A DNA stretch of 64,000 bases from a bacterium. GTDB taxonomy: Bacteria > Chloroflexota > Chloroflexia > Chloroflexales > Kallotenuaceae. The position numbers were made by a program, and so were the translations under genes. Below are positions 1-11,660 of the stretch, piece by piece (the stretch's first letter is position 1; each line of letters begins with the position of its first letter). The stretch lies in the NCBI GenBank assembly GCA_016781505.1, contig JADDQF010000102.1:1-64000 (forward strand). The letters run 5' to 3'. The notes under the pieces were generated by a model. It was not told the origin of the DNA. It worked only from the letters and a program-made list of their open reading frames with translations, and searched no databases.

Positions 1-399
1 CGTGAGCGCGGCGTCACAATTATTTTGACGACCCACGATCTGGCGGATATCGCGCGCTTGTGTCCACGGGTCGTACTGATCGACCATGGGCAAGTCATCT
101 ATGACGGAACGCTCGCGGCGCTGAGTGCACGGTATGGGCGGTGGCGGACGCTTGTCGTCGACCTTAGCCACGAGGTCGAAGCGGTATCCGTGCCGCAGGC
201 CGAGGTGGTGCGGCGCGAAGGACCACGAGTGTGGCTACGCTTTGATCGGGCCGCTACGACCGCCGCCGCGTTGATTACGGATGTAGCTGCCGCCTATCCC
301 GTGCGCGATTTAACGGTCGAGGAACCGGAGATTGAAGCGATCGTGCGGGATATTTATGAGGCTGGCAGCGCACTTAATCACCGGGCGCTTGCCCCATAA
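1..399 (+). CDS. ABC transporter ATP-binding protein, C-terminal part (5' truncated by window edge)
   Basis: Open frame from base 1 reads RERGVTIILTTHDLADIARLCPRVVLIDHGQVIYDGTL, the H-loop and D-loop-distal part of an ABC ATPase. Confidence 0.85.
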   Translation, partial: RERGVTIILTTHDLADIARLCPRVVLIDHGQVIYDGTLAALSARYGRWRTLVVDLSHEVEAVSVPQAEVVRREGPRVWLRFDRAATTAAALITDVAAAYPVRDLTVEEPEIEAIVRDIYEAGSALNHRALAP

Positions 400-404
400 C
401 CCTC

Positions 405-1457
405 CTACTGCAACGCGGCAACGATCTGTTGTACGTTGTACTGCATCATCTTGATGTATGTGTCGCCGTTGCTGCCAGCCTCGCCGAGCGCATCGGTGTA
501 CAAGTCGGTCACAACTTTGATCCCGGCCTCATTCGCCACCTGCTCGGCTAATCGCGGGTTGACGGTGTTTTCGGTGAAAGCGGCCGGTACGTTCTGCTCC
601 CGAATCAGCTGCACGAGTTGGGCAATTTGCTGGGCCGACGGCTCTTGCTCGGTTGAAACATTCTCGAAGACGTTGCCAACAACGGTGAAACCATAGCGCT
701 TGGCAAAATAGGCAAAGTTGTCGTGATTGGTGACCAGCTTGCGCCGATCCGCTGGTATCGTAGCAACTTGCTGCGTGATGGTGGCGTCAAGCTCCTTCAG
801 CTGAGTAATATAGGCTGCTGCCTGGTTATCGTAGGTGGCAACATTGCCCGCGTCCACCTGCTTAAGGCCGTCACGAATGTTTTCCACATAGCCGATAGTG
901 TTCTGCACATCCAGCCACATGTGCGGGTCGTTCCCCGCGCCTTCTTGGTCGTGGGCATCTGTCTCGGCGCTTGCCGCTGCGCTTGTATGCTCGCTTCCCG
1001 TGCCATGCTCCTCATGCTCAGCGCTTGCCAGGGTCGGCAAGCCTTCCGAAACCACCACTGTTGGCCGTGATCCGCCCGCATTCGCGACCAGCTCCTCCAG
1101 CCAGTCTTCAAGGCCCAACCCGTTCTCAAACAGAACGTGCGCCTCGCTGATGGCTTGCACATCGCTGGGCGTAGGCGAGTACGTATGGGGATCGGTGCCG
1201 GGCGGCAGCAGCACGCGGACATCCACTCGTTCGCTGCTGACATTTTTAGCCAGATCGCCAATAATGCTGGTGGTAGCTACTACCTGCAGTTTCCGGCCAG
1301 TGGATGCTCCTGCATTGCTGCTTCCCCCATCCCCGCCGGCGGTTAGAGCTGTGTCCGTTGATGATTGCGGCGATGTGCCAGCCGCACCGCAGGCGACGAG
1401 TAAGCTGCTCGCTACCAGCAGCTTAAAGAAACGTGCAGAGCCTTTGTGCCAAAACAT
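405..1457 (-). CDS. Metal (zinc/manganese-type) ABC transporter substrate-binding lipoprotein
   Basis: Lipobox-like LLVASSLLVACG, VVATTSIIGDLAKNV...VLLPPGTDPHTYSPTPSD, a His/Asp-rich loop and NDPHMWLD. Start chosen at MFWHKG, which has a GAGGGGA RBS. Confidence 0.9.
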   Translation of the reverse strand: MFWHKGSARFFKLLVASSLLVACGAAGTSPQSSTDTALTAGGDGGSSNAGASTGRKLQVVATTSIIGDLAKNVSSERVDVRVLLPPGTDPHTYSPTPSDVQAISEAHVLFENGLGLEDWLEELVANAGGSRPTVVVSEGLPTLASAEHEEHGTGSEHTSAAASAETDAHDQEGAGNDPHMWLDVQNTIGYVENIRDGLKQVDAGNVATYDNQAAAYITQLKELDATITQQVATIPADRRKLVTNHDNFAYFAKRYGFTVVGNVFENVSTEQEPSAQQIAQLVQLIREQNVPAAFTENTVNPRLAEQVANEAGIKVVTDLYTDALGEAGSNGDTYIKMMQYNVQQIVAALQ

Positions 1458-1562
1458 GCTGTGTCCCCTCTGGTGTCGGCGTACGAATTCGATGGATGCT
1501 GCAATACTGTCACGCAGCACTACCTGTTTCGATTATAGATACGACATATCATTAAGTCAAAT

Positions 1563-1606
1563 TATTGATACTGGTGAACGTTCTATAACGGTATAGCGTA
1601 TCAATA
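1563..1606. promoter_or_regulatory. Inverted repeat TATTGATAC-N26-GTATCAATA upstream of the metal-binding lipoprotein gene (candidate metalloregulator operator)
   Basis: Perfect 9-bp inverted repeat read directly: 1563-1571 and 1598-1606. Confidence 0.45.
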
Positions 1607-1953
1607 TAAAGGAATATGCTGCAGCATCACCAAGTGGGCGGCAGCAAAAGGCCACGCCTGCTGCAGGTCGCTGCTCACAGATCGTGGCGCTTCGAGGTTC
1701 AGATTGTGGCGGTTAGCGGATGATAAGGTATGGGGGAGGGAAATCTACGAGCGGCAGCGCGGCAGGTAATTGTGTGGGCGTATGATACGTCGGCTCATCC
1801 GTAAGCGGCAAACACACAACGAATTGGCAACCGGCAACCCAGCGGGGGAGCACCGTTCGGCTAGCAAACGTGCCGAACGGCGCTTCTCCTGCGAGCCAAT
1901 GCTGCACTGGCGCCCCCGCTCACTTATAGTCGTTGTGCTACGACGTAAGGAGA

Positions 1954-4900
1954 TCAGGTTATCGGTTGCTGATCGTCGCGCAAGCCGGCCGACAAAGCGT
2001 GCCACTCTTGCAACGAGCGTACGGTCCACGCGCCGGATTTGAGCGCCTTGATCGCCTCGATTGCCGCCTCGGCGCCGCTCAACGTGGTGATCGACACCAC
2101 GCCGTACTGTACGCCGGCCCGCCGCATGGCTAGCTCGTCATAAAAGCTGGCCTGACCAAGTGGCGTGTTGACGATCAGATTGATCTCGCCGTTCTTGATC
2201 AGGTCCACGACATTCGGCCGGCCCTCGTTGACCTTGAACACGATGTCGGCGTGGACGCCATGTTGGGCGAGGTAGTCCGCGGTGCCGCCTGTGGCCACAA
2301 GCCGGAAGCCCAGCGCGGCAAACTCACGCGCGATCGGCACAACGTTGGGCTTGTCGGCATCGTTAACGCTCACAAAGACCGCACCACCCCGCGGCAGGTC
2401 GCGGTTGCAGCCAAGCTGGGCCTTGGCGAACGCCTCGCCAAAGGTTTCGCCGGAGCCCATGCCCTCGCCGGTTGAGCGCATCTCTGGGCCGAGCGACGTA
2501 TCGACGCCGGGAAACTTCGACCACGGCAGCACAACTTCTTTGACATGAAAGCCCGCAATTACCGGTTCCTCGGTAAAGCCCAGCTGCCGTAGCTTGCGGC
2601 CGGTCATCACTTGCGCGGCCACCTTGGCCCAGGGCACGCCCGACGCTTTGGAAACGAACGGGACGGTGCGGGAAGCGCGCGGATTGACCTCCAGCACATA
2701 CACGACATCGTCTTTCATCGCGTACTGCACGTTCATCAGGCCGACGACGTTAAGGGCCTTGGCTAGGGCAACGGTGTAGCGTCGCATGGTTTGGAGGTGC
2801 TCGGCGGGGACCATGGACGGGGGAAGCACGGCCGCCGAATCACCGGAGTGAATGCCGGCGAGCTCGATCTGGTGCATAATGCCCGCGATCACTACATCCT
2901 CGCTATCGGCGACTGCGTCGACATCAAACTCCCAGGCGTCTTCCAAAAACTTGTCGATCAGCACGGGGTGATCGGGCGAGATGTCGGCGGCTTCGCGCAT
3001 GTATTTGCGCAGCTCGTCTTCGGTGTACACAATCGCCATGCCGCGGCCACCCAACACATATGATGGCCGGACCACAACCGGGAAGCCGATGCGCTGGACG
3101 ACTTGAACAGCGGTTTCGAAGGAGGTTGCGGTGCCGTTCGCCGGCTGCGGAATATTATGTTCACGCAGCAGTGCCCCGAAGCGCTCCCGATCCTCGGCCA
3201 GATCGATGGCTTCCGGCGTCGTCCCCAGAATTGGTACACCCGCCGCTTCAATCGACCGCGCCAGCTTGAGCGGCGTTTGGCCACCGAACTGCACGATCAC
3301 GGCTATGTTTGGGCTTGGCCGCGCTGGATCAAGGGCAAGACCTTGGCCCTCTTCGTCGACAATATTGAGCACATCTTCCAGTGTGAGCGGCTCGAAGTAG
3401 AGCCGGTCGGAGGTGTCGTAGTCGGTGGAGACGGTTTCGGGGTTGCAGTTGACCATGATCGTTTCATAGCCCAGCTCTCGCAGGGCGAAAACGGCGTGGC
3501 AACAGCAGTAGTCGAACTCCAGGCCTTGGCCGATACGGTTCGGGCCGCTGCCGAGGATGATAACCTTTGGCCGATCAGTGGGATCGGATTCGCTCTCGGT
3601 TTCATACGATGAGTACAGGTAGGGCGTGAGCGCGGGAAACTCGGCGGCGCAGGTGTCGACCCGGTGGTAGGTCGGCACGATCGCCTGTGTCTTGCGCTTA
3701 GCGCGTACAGCTTCCGGCTTGGCATGTAACAGCATGGCCAGCTGCTGATCGCTGAAGCCGGTGCGCTTGGCCTCCCGCAGCAAGCGCGGCGGCACAGTGT
3801 CGAGCGTAAACGCGCGTAGACGGCCTTCCAGATGCAGGATATGCGCGAACTGGGCCACAAACCACGGATCATAGCCAGTGAGCCGGGCTACCTGCCGCTC
3901 ATCCATGCCACTCTGTAGCGCATAGCGCACATAGAACGGTCGCTCAGGACGGGGCGTGATCAGATATTCCCGGAGCCGCTCGCCGTCGATCCCCTCTTTG
4001 CCGTCGGCGCCCCACCCACCGCGGCCGATCTCAAGACTGCGCAGGGCCTTTTGCCAGGCCTCGGCAAAGGTCCGACCAATCGCCATCGCTTCGCCGACCG
4101 ATTTCATCTGTGTGCCGAGATTTGGCTGCGCGCCTGGAAACTTTTCAAAGGCAAAGCGCGGAATCTTAACCACGACATAGTCGAGGGTCGGCTCGAATGA
4201 GGCCGGCGTTTCGCGGGTAATGTCGTTGGGCAGCTCGTCCAACGTGTAGCCCACCGCCAGCTTGGCCGCGATTTTGGCGATCGGAAAGCCCGTAGCCTTG
4301 GAGGCGAGCGCCGACGACCGCGACACCCGTGGGTTCATCTCGATCACGATTACGCGACCATCGCGCGGATTGACGGCGAACTGGACATTGGAGCCGCCGG
4401 TCTCGACGCCAACGGCACCCATTACGGTAACGGCCATGTCGCGCAGCCGCTGATATTCACGATCAGTTAGGGTTTGGGCCGGCGCTACCGTAATGCTGTC
4501 GCCGGTATGCACGCCCATCGCATCCAGATTTTCAATCGAGCAGATAATCACGACGTTGTCGGCGCGATCGCGCATCACCTCAAGCTCGAATTCCTTCCAC
4601 CCGATCACGCTCTCCTCGACCAACACCTGATTCGTAGGCGAAAGATCTAGGCCGTTTTCAACTATCGAGCGAAACTCCTCGATGTTGTAGGCAATGCCAC
4701 CGCCCGTGCCGCCCAGCGTAAAGGACGGCCGGATAATCGCGGGAAAGCCGGTCTCCTTGACGATCTGGAGGGCTTCGTCGAGGGTAATTGCCACACCGCT
4801 GCGGGCAACGGGCAGCCCAACGCGTGCCATCGCCTGCTTGAAGAGCTCGCGATCTTCGGCGATCTCGACCGCTTGCACGGATGCCCCGATCAGCGGACAG

Positions 4901-5235
4901 CCATACTCGTCCAGCACGCCCGCGTTGTGCAAGGCAACCGCGAGATTCAGCGCCGTTTGACCGCCAACCGTCGGCAACACAGCGTCGGGCCGCTCCTTGG
5001 CGATGATCCGGCTGACGCTTTCAACGGTCAACGGCTCGATATAGGTCGCATCGGCAAACTCGGGGTCCGTCATGATGGTGGCGGGATTCGAGTTGACCAG
5101 CACGACGCGAAAGCCTTCTTCTCGCAGCGCCTTGCAGGCCTGCACGCCCGAGTAATCGAACTCACTGGCCTGTCCGATCACAATCGGTCCGGCACCCAGG
5201 ATCAGAATCGTATGAATATCAGTTCGTTTAGGCAT
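1954..5235 (-). CDS. carB: Carbamoyl-phosphate synthase large subunit
   Basis: 1093 aa; [41 protein letters not shown], duplicated ATP-grasp halves and a C-terminal MGS-like domain. Confidence 0.98.
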   Translation of the reverse strand: MPKRTDIHTILILGAGPIVIGQASEFDYSGVQACKALREEGFRVVLVNSNPATIMTDPEFADATYIEPLTVESVSRIIAKERPDAVLPTVGGQTALNLAVALHNAGVLDEYGCPLIGASVQAVEIAEDRELFKQAMARVGLPVARSGVAITLDEALQIVKETGFPAIIRPSFTLGGTGGGIAYNIEEFRSIVENGLDLSPTNQVLVEESVIGWKEFELEVMRDRADNVVIICSIENLDAMGVHTGDSITVAPAQTLTDREYQRLRDMAVTVMGAVGVETGGSNVQFAVNPRDGRVIVIEMNPRVSRSSALASKATGFPIAKIAAKLAVGYTLDELPNDITRETPASFEPTLDYVVVKIPRFAFEKFPGAQPNLGTQMKSVGEAMAIGRTFAEAWQKALRSLEIGRGGWGADGKEGIDGERLREYLITPRPERPFYVRYALQSGMDERQVARLTGYDPWFVAQFAHILHLEGRLRAFTLDTVPPRLLREAKRTGFSDQQLAMLLHAKPEAVRAKRKTQAIVPTYHRVDTCAAEFPALTPYLYSSYETESESDPTDRPKVIILGSGPNRIGQGLEFDYCCCHAVFALRELGYETIMVNCNPETVSTDYDTSDRLYFEPLTLEDVLNIVDEEGQGLALDPARPSPNIAVIVQFGGQTPLKLARSIEAAGVPILGTTPEAIDLAEDRERFGALLREHNIPQPANGTATSFETAVQVVQRIGFPVVVRPSYVLGGRGMAIVYTEDELRKYMREAADISPDHPVLIDKFLEDAWEFDVDAVADSEDVVIAGIMHQIELAGIHSGDSAAVLPPSMVPAEHLQTMRRYTVALAKALNVVGLMNVQYAMKDDVVYVLEVNPRASRTVPFVSKASGVPWAKVAAQVMTGRKLRQLGFTEEPVIAGFHVKEVVLPWSKFPGVDTSLGPEMRSTGEGMGSGETFGEAFAKAQLGCNRDLPRGGAVFVSVNDADKPNVVPIAREFAALGFRLVATGGTADYLAQHGVHADIVFKVNEGRPNVVDLIKNGEINLIVNTPLGQASFYDELAMRRAGVQYGVVSITTLSGAEAAIEAIKALKSGAWTVRSLQEWHALSAGLRDDQQPIT

Positions 5236-5281
5236 CTATGCTCCGGTTCGTTTGATCTATCAAAATAGCTCATCCATCTTG

Positions 5282-5959
5282 TTAAATATTTGGAATCTGC
5301 CAGTCGATTGGCGTTTTGCCCGCCGCCTCAAGGGCTGCGTTGATCTGGGAAAATGGTCGGCTGCCAAAAAAACCATTCTTAGCTGAAAGAGGCGACGGAT
5401 GAGCCGACTTTACCACGGTATGGCGGCTGGTATCAATAAAGCCGAGCTTTTTGTGCGCGTACGCTCCCCACAGCACAAACACGACCGGACTATCCTTGGC
5501 GTTGACCGCCCGAATAACAGCATCAGTAAATGTCTCCCAGCCTTTGCCCTTGTGCGAAGCTGGTTGATGGGCCCGCACCGTGAGCACTGCGTTCAGCAGC
5601 AGAACGCCTTGTTCCGCCCAGGGCACGAGATAGCCGTTGTTGGGCGCGCGGCAGCCGATGTCGCTGTTAAGCTCGCGGTAGATATTTGCCAGGGATGGCG
5701 GCGGCTTAATGCCGGGTCGGACCGAGAAGGCCAGCCCATGCGCTTGGTTATCGTCGTGATACGGGTCTTGGCCCAAGATCAGCACGTTAACCTGCTCGTA
5801 GGGTGTCAGCTTCAGCGCATTAAAGACGTCGGGCTCTGGCGGAAACACCGTATGCTCCCGCCGCTCGACATCGACAAATTGCTGCAGCTTTTCAAAGTAT
5901 GGCTGCTTAAGCTCGTCGGCGAGCACGTTGTGCCAGGAGGCGGGAAGGTCAATGTTCAT
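5282..5959 (-). CDS. ung: Uracil-DNA glycosylase
   Basis: VNVLILGQDPYHDDNQAHGLAFSV and HPSPLSAKNGFFGSRPFSQIN are family-1 UDG motifs. Start set at MNIDLP. Confidence 0.96.
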   Translation of the reverse strand: MNIDLPASWHNVLADELKQPYFEKLQQFVDVERREHTVFPPEPDVFNALKLTPYEQVNVLILGQDPYHDDNQAHGLAFSVRPGIKPPPSLANIYRELNSDIGCRAPNNGYLVPWAEQGVLLLNAVLTVRAHQPASHKGKGWETFTDAVIRAVNAKDSPVVFVLWGAYAHKKLGFIDTSRHTVVKSAHPSPLSAKNGFFGSRPFSQINAALEAAGKTPIDWQIPNI

Positions 5960-6040
5960 AGATTCGCCTGCTTGTCCTCTCTGCATTGATCGGCTGCGCC
6001 GCGCACGTATGCGAGACGACGTATTGCCAGATGTCACTGC

Positions 6041-6850
6041 TCATTCACATGTAGCTAAAAAGAGGCCGACATCTTTGGTGATACGCAGTGGTCCCTGGGC
6101 GGCGATTTCAGCCTCCACAGCCCGGACCAAACGGGCCCGCTCCTCGGCTCCAAATGCTCGGGTGTCCGCCGTCGACAGAATAAAAGCCACAATCGGCTCG
6201 GCTTCGGGAACGATCAACCCGTCCGGGTAACGCCGCAGCTCAACTCCTTCAAACCAGCGGGCGATCTCGGCTCCGCCATTTTCAAGCAAAAACGTGCCGG
6301 TGCTCGGTCCACCCCAAGCTGCTGTCCCTAGATCATGCCGTTCCACGAGCGCATGGATCTCGCGCAGATGTGCCTCCCCGTTCGTAGCCGCAAAAAACCG
6401 TCCGCCGGGATGCAGCACCCGTTTGATTGCGGCATACGCTCGCTCGCGACTGGGCACATGGTACAGCATATGGTTGGCGATCACGGCGTCAAAGTGGGCG
6501 GCGGCAAAGGGCAAGTTTTGCACGTCCGCTACCTCGAAGGCAAACGGATGTCCGACGGCTTGAAGATTGCGCCGGGCTTCGTCCAACATGCCGGGCGAAA
6601 AATCAGCCAGGGTGATCTGCCAACCGGCGGGAATGTGCTCGGCGTTTTCCTGCCACAGGTAGCCCGGCCCGCAGCCGATTTCAAGAATGGCGCACTGAGC
6701 CGGGAGGTCGAGCTGTTCAAAGACCCAGCGCAGCCAGCCCTGCTGGTTGGTGCTGAAGCGTTTATGCAGCTCGACCCGCGCATTAAATTTCGTAGCGTCT
6801 TGGTACTGGTCGGCGCGCAGATACCCTTGATCGGCGATTCGAGACACCAC
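6041..6850 (-). CDS. Class I SAM-dependent methyltransferase
   Basis: ILEIGCGPGYLW motif I and a Methyltransf_11-like core. Confidence 0.85.
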   Translation of the reverse strand: MVSRIADQGYLRADQYQDATKFNARVELHKRFSTNQQGWLRWVFEQLDLPAQCAILEIGCGPGYLWQENAEHIPAGWQITLADFSPGMLDEARRNLQAVGHPFAFEVADVQNLPFAAAHFDAVIANHMLYHVPSRERAYAAIKRVLHPGGRFFAATNGEAHLREIHALVERHDLGTAAWGGPSTGTFLLENGGAEIARWFEGVELRRYPDGLIVPEAEPIVAFILSTADTRAFGAEERARLVRAVEAEIAAQGPLRITKDVGLFLATCE

Positions 6851-6870
6851 TGCTTCCTCCAGACGCCAGC

Positions 6871-7986
6871 TTAGCGTTCCCGCTCCTGTTCCATCAGCCG
6901 TACAAACTCGGTAAAGAGTTGATCGGCGTCATGCGGCCCTGGCGCGGCCTCCGGGTGGTATTGCACCGAAAAGGCCGGATAGCGCGTGTGACGCAGTCCT
7001 TCCACCGTGCCGTCGTTCAGGTTGCGATGGGTGACCTCGATGTCGTCGGGCAGCGACTCGGCCGCGACCGAAAAGCCATGATTTTGTGACGTGATTTGGA
7101 CGTGGCCACTGCTCAGATCCTTGACCGGATGATTACAGCCGTGGTGGCCATACGGCAGCTTAAAGGTCGAGCCGCCCACTGCCAAGCCCATCAACTGGTG
7201 ACCGAGGCAAATACCAAACATCGGCGTGCGGCCCAGCAGCGTCTCGATATGCTTGACGGCATAGTCCAGTGTCGCCGGATCACCAGGCCCGTTCGACAAA
7301 AACACGCCATCCGGCTTGAGGGCCAAAACATCTTCCGCCGTGGTGGTAACGGGCACCACGGTAACATGGGCGCCGTGGTCTACCAGCTTGCGGAGAATGT
7401 TCCGTTTGAGCCCAAAATCGTAGGCGACGACATGCAACCGGGGCGGAGGCGACGCAATCCCAGCCCACTCGCCGCTGCCTTGGCTCCAGGTATAGGGCTG
7501 GCGCGTGCCCACGCCGCTGGCAAGGTCTAGCCCTTCCATCGGCGACGCCGTCCGAGCCAAGTTCAGCAAATACTCGGTGTCGTCCGTCTCAGTGGAGATG
7601 GCGGCCCGCAGCGCGCCTTTTTCGCGAATATGGCGAGTCAGGGCGCGCGTGTCGATATCGGCCAGCGCGACGATCTCGTGCTCGCGTAGGTAGTGCGCTA
7701 ACGCGGTTCTGGCGCGCCACGACGAGTAGTCATCGGTGTAGGAGCGTACCAAAAAGCCCGCAACATAGGGCCGTTCAGCCTCCGGATCGATCTCGTTCAC
7801 TCCGGTATTGCCGATATGCGCGGCGGTCATCGTTACGATCTGGCCGGCATACGAGGGATCGGTTAATACTTCCTGGTAGCCGGTCATGCCGGTCGCAAAA
7901 ACTACCTCACCGGTCGTCTCGCCCTGCGCGCCAAAGGAGCGTCCTTCAAAGACGCGGCCATCTTCCAATACCAACAATGCTTCCAT
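6871..7986 (-). CDS. carA: Carbamoyl-phosphate synthase small subunit
   Basis: [20 protein letters not shown]...; GATase motifs [11 protein letters not shown] and [10 protein letters not shown]. Confidence 0.97.
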   Translation of the reverse strand: MEALLVLEDGRVFEGRSFGAQGETTGEVVFATGMTGYQEVLTDPSYAGQIVTMTAAHIGNTGVNEIDPEAERPYVAGFLVRSYTDDYSSWRARTALAHYLREHEIVALADIDTRALTRHIREKGALRAAISTETDDTEYLLNLARTASPMEGLDLASGVGTRQPYTWSQGSGEWAGIASPPPRLHVVAYDFGLKRNILRKLVDHGAHVTVVPVTTTAEDVLALKPDGVFLSNGPGDPATLDYAVKHIETLLGRTPMFGICLGHQLMGLAVGGSTFKLPYGHHGCNHPVKDLSSGHVQITSQNHGFSVAAESLPDDIEVTHRNLNDGTVEGLRHTRYPAFSVQYHPEAAPGPHDADQLFTEFVRLMEQERER

Positions 7987-8054
7987 CTATCTCTGCTCTT
8001 TGTTCGACAAACCAAACGCACTGTCCCAACTCGGTTGTTGCGGTCGTTCGTCGA

Positions 8055-9248
8055 TCAACTTAACACTTCCAACGCATGGTGCAAGATACCGATCATCTCG
8101 TCCACATGCTCACGCTCAACAATCAGCGGCGGCACAAAGCGGATCACGTCGTCGCCCGCCGGTACCAGCAGGAGGCCCGCCTCTTGAGCTGCGTTTTTAA
8201 CCGCGGCCGCACTGCCACGAACCTGCATGCCCTGCATCAAGCCACGCCCCCGGATGTCAACTACGTTTGAGTCGTGTGCCTGGATTTCACCCAGCCGGGT
8301 CCGCAGATAATCGCCAACCTCGCGCACATGCGCCAGCATGGCCGGGTCGCTCAGCCGGCGAAAGACCGCCGCCGCTACCGCGCAGACCAGTGGCCCGCCC
8401 GCAAAGGTCGAGCCGTGGTCGCCGGGCTGAATATGCGCCGCGACGGCGTCAGTTACCAGGATGGCCCCAATCGGGAGGCCATTGCCGAGTGGCTTGGCCG
8501 CGACCATGATGTCCGGCATTGTGTCGGTTGCTTGGTGCGCCCACACTGTACCCGTCCGTCCACCGCCCGACTGAATCTCGTCAAAGATCAGCAGCGCGCC
8601 GTGCTGGTCGCAGAGCTGCCGTAGGCCAGCCAGAAACTCATCCGTCGCAGGTGTGACACCGCCCTCGCCCTGGATCGGCTCCACGATCACCGCGCACACG
8701 GTGTCGTCCATGATTTGTCGGGTTGTTGTGAGGTCGTTGAAGGGAGCAAAGCGTACACCGGGCATCAATGGCTCGAAGGGCTCGCGGTACTGCGCTTTAT
8801 GGGTCGTCGCCAGCGCGCCCATGGTGCGACCATGAAAGCTGTGCTCAAAGGCAACAATGCCGGTCTTTCCTGGACCATGCGTTTGCCGTGCCACTTTACG
8901 GGCAAATTTCAGTGCTCCTTCAACCGCCTCCGTGCCGGAGTTGCTGAAGAAGACCTTGTCGGCAAAGCAGGACTCGACCAGCAGCTTGGCTAGCTCGACG
9001 GCCGGCTCGGTCCAATACAGGCTTGAAACGTGGGTGAGCTTGGCGGCCTGCTCTTGAATCACGGTCAAAGACGTTGGATCGGCGTGGCCCAGCGCGTTCA
9101 CGGCTATGCCGGCCACGAAATCAAGGTAGCGCCGGCCCTCGGTGTCCCAAACCTCCATGCCCTTGCCGTGGGCTAACACAAACGCCGCACGATTATACGC
9201 TTTAACAAAATAGCGCTCCGCGTCAGCGATTACCTGCGATGTGCTCAT
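8055..9248 (-). CDS. argD: Acetylornithine aminotransferase (class III)
   Basis: FSNSGTEAVEGALKFAR, LIFDEIQSGGGRTG, position in arg cluster. Confidence 0.94.
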   Translation of the reverse strand: MSTSQVIADAERYFVKAYNRAAFVLAHGKGMEVWDTEGRRYLDFVAGIAVNALGHADPTSLTVIQEQAAKLTHVSSLYWTEPAVELAKLLVESCFADKVFFSNSGTEAVEGALKFARKVARQTHGPGKTGIVAFEHSFHGRTMGALATTHKAQYREPFEPLMPGVRFAPFNDLTTTRQIMDDTVCAVIVEPIQGEGGVTPATDEFLAGLRQLCDQHGALLIFDEIQSGGGRTGTVWAHQATDTMPDIMVAAKPLGNGLPIGAILVTDAVAAHIQPGDHGSTFAGGPLVCAVAAAVFRRLSDPAMLAHVREVGDYLRTRLGEIQAHDSNVVDIRGRGLMQGMQVRGSAAAVKNAAQEAGLLLVPAGDDVIRFVPPLIVEREHVDEMIGILHHALEVLS

Positions 9249-9251
9249 CGG

Positions 9252-10007
9252 TTATGCTCCCTCCGCGATCTGCGTTCCCGTCCCGCTGCGCAGCCCTTCA
9301 AGGTTGGTGATGCGCACAGCCTGAACGCCGGCTAGCGCTCCGATAGCCGAACGCACTTTAGGCACCATCCCGCCGCCAATGGCTTCGGTTGCGATATGCT
9401 GCTCGATCTGTCCCGGCGTTAGCCGTGGCACAACGGCGCCGTCGATCATGACGCCCGGCACGTTTGACACAAAGATCAGCTCGTCGGCCTGTAGCGCGGT
9501 TGCAATCGCCAGCGCGGCATGGTCGGCGTTAACGTTGGTGGGACCTTGATCCTCCTGGTCGACCGAAACCGGAGACACTACGGGCAGCCACCCCTGAGCA
9601 AGCAGCAGACGTAAAACCTCGGCCCGGACCGCCACCACCTCGCCGACGCGCCCTAGATCACGGCCTTCGGGCCGCATCGGGGTTGTTTGCAGCAAATGCA
9701 GATCAACACCGCTAAGGCCGATAGCGAGCACGTCGGCCGCGTTCAGCTGTGCCACGAGTCGCTTGTTGACCGCACCGCTCAGCACTTGCTCGACCACCGC
9801 CATAGCTGCAGGGCTGGTTGCGCGCATACCATCCACAATCTCGAAGTCGAGCCCGTGGCGCTGCAAGCCCATTGCGATCTCTTTGCCCCCGCCATGCACG
9901 ATCACGCCGCGCTGACCAGCAGCGTTTAGTGTTCGCACGGCTGTGGCGAGGCCGGCCAAGAATTCTGGCTGATCGATTTCGTTGCCGCCGATTTTTAGTA
10001 CGTACAT
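9252..10007 (-). CDS. argB: Acetylglutamate kinase
   Basis: MYVLKIGGNEID...VIVHGGGKEI...NVNADHAALAIA, amino acid kinase fold. Confidence 0.92.
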   Translation of the reverse strand: MYVLKIGGNEIDQPEFLAGLATAVRTLNAAGQRGVIVHGGGKEIAMGLQRHGLDFEIVDGMRATSPAAMAVVEQVLSGAVNKRLVAQLNAADVLAIGLSGVDLHLLQTTPMRPEGRDLGRVGEVVAVRAEVLRLLLAQGWLPVVSPVSVDQEDQGPTNVNADHAALAIATALQADELIFVSNVPGVMIDGAVVPRLTPGQIEQHIATEAIGGGMVPKVRSAIGALAGVQAVRITNLEGLRSGTGTQIAEGA

Positions 10008-10065
10008 AACTTAACCAGCAAGTAGCAGCGTGCGCCGACCAACATTGGTCCTTGCATGCTTATTG

Positions 10066-11076
10066 TTATTGCAGCCCGGTCGTTTCCGGTAACCCAAACA
10101 TAATGTTCATGTTCTGGATCGCCTGGCCCGAGGCTCCCTTGACCAAATTATCCTCACTCGCCATGATCACCCAGTTGCCGCGGTCATCCACCTGCTGCAG
10201 CCCAAGGACACACAGATTGCTGTGCACGCTATGCGCAAGCGTCGGAAGCTGGCCAGCCGCCAGCAACCGCACAAACGGCTCCTGGGCATAGCGCTCGGTG
10301 TAGATTTTACGCACAGCATCCGGTGCTAAGTCACGCGGCAGGCGCACATAGCAGCTTGACAGAATGCCGCGGCTGACGGGCAGCAGATGCGGCGCGAAGA
10401 TCACATGCAGCGGTGCACCGGCAGCTCGGCCCAGCTCCTGCTCCATCTCGGCGATATGCCGATGGGAATGGCCGACGTTGTAGGGCGCGAAGTTTTCGTT
10501 CGCCTCAACATAATGCGTCTTGAGCGACAAGGAACGGCCCGCGCCGCTCACGCCGGATTTGGCGTCCACAATCACCTGGCCATCCAGTAATCCCGCCTCG
10601 GCCAAGGGTAAGAGCGCAAGCAGAACGCTGGTCGGATAACAGCCGGGATTAGCTACCAGTCGCGCCTTTGCGATCTGCTCGCGATACAGCTCGGGCAGCC
10701 CGTAGACCGCTTCGGCAAGCAGCTCGGGCGCGCCGTGCGGATGCTTGAACCACGTCGCGTAGTGCTCCACATCGCGCAGCCGGAAGTCGTTGCTGAGATC
10801 GACCACGCGTGCGCCCGTCGCCAGCACTTCCTGCGCAGTCCGAATCGTTGTTTCGCCGTGCGGCAGACACAAAAACGCAACATCGCAGCTGGCCGGATCA
10901 GCCGCGCTGGCATCGACCAGCGGCAAATCGTCAGCAACCGCAAACGCATCGCTTAGGCGTTGCCCCGCATAGGTGCGGGACGTGGCAAAAACTATTTCAG
11001 CTTGTGGATGGCGGCGCAGCCACCGGATCAGCTCAACCCCAGTATAGCCGGTTGCGCCATAAATCCCAATTCGCAT
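10066..11076 (-). CDS. argC: N-acetyl-gamma-glutamyl-phosphate reductase
   Basis: MRIGIYGATGYTGVELIRWL...VANPGCYPTSVLLAL. Confidence 0.97.
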   Translation of the reverse strand: MRIGIYGATGYTGVELIRWLRRHPQAEIVFATSRTYAGQRLSDAFAVADDLPLVDASAADPASCDVAFLCLPHGETTIRTAQEVLATGARVVDLSNDFRLRDVEHYATWFKHPHGAPELLAEAVYGLPELYREQIAKARLVANPGCYPTSVLLALLPLAEAGLLDGQVIVDAKSGVSGAGRSLSLKTHYVEANENFAPYNVGHSHRHIAEMEQELGRAAGAPLHVIFAPHLLPVSRGILSSCYVRLPRDLAPDAVRKIYTERYAQEPFVRLLAAGQLPTLAHSVHSNLCVLGLQQVDDRGNWVIMASEDNLVKGASGQAIQNMNIMFGLPETTGLQ

Positions 11077-11119
11077 GATGCTTCTCCCAATATTTCGACA
11101 GTGTACACGGCAAGCTAGG

Positions 11120-11656
11120 TTAACCGCCTGCTTCTTTATATGCCGGCACAGGTTCGTTCAATCGTAAGATCATCGCCACTTCATCGCAGCAGTCTTGTTT
11201 GGGGCAGAACTGACAGTCCTGCCATACTTTCTGCGACAACGTTGGTTTTTCCACGATGTCAAAGCCCAGCTTGGCGAAGAATTGCACCTGATAGGTCAGC
11301 GCAAAGACCGTCGGAATGCCCAGAGCCTTGGCATCCGCAATCAACGGCTCGCACAGCCGCCGGCCCAGACCCCGCCCCTGCCAGGCCGACGCAACCGCCA
11401 GCGACACAATTTCGGCCAGGTCGCGCCAGGTGATCTTAAGGCCGGCGCAGCCCACTATGCCCCTGTCGCTCTCGGCCACAATAAAATCACGCAGGTTGTT
11501 GTACAGCTGCGCGTGCGTTTTGGGCAGCATCAGCCCCTGTGCCGCGTAGCCGTTGATCAGCTCGGCCATCTGATCCACATCCGTGACGTACGCACGCCTG
11601 ATCCGGGGCTGGTCGCCGTTGGCCGGCGGCGGCATATGTAGTGCAATGTGTGGCAT
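11120..11656 (-). CDS. argA: Short GNAT-type N-acetylglutamate synthase
   Basis: GNAT core (SAWQGRGLGRRLCEPLI) plus C-terminal CQFCPKQDCCDEVAM cluster typical of short ArgA; lies between argC and argH. Confidence 0.8.
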   Translation of the reverse strand: MPHIALHMPPPANGDQPRIRRAYVTDVDQMAELINGYAAQGLMLPKTHAQLYNNLRDFIVAESDRGIVGCAGLKITWRDLAEIVSLAVASAWQGRGLGRRLCEPLIADAKALGIPTVFALTYQVQFFAKLGFDIVEKPTLSQKVWQDCQFCPKQDCCDEVAMILRLNEPVPAYKEAGG

Positions 11657-11660
11657 ACGG

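Noticed and set aside
1857-1880. Hairpin GTTCGGC-N10-GCCGAAC near the end of carB as a terminator
   Set aside because: Inverted repeat is real but there is no T-run on either strand and no clear link to a function.
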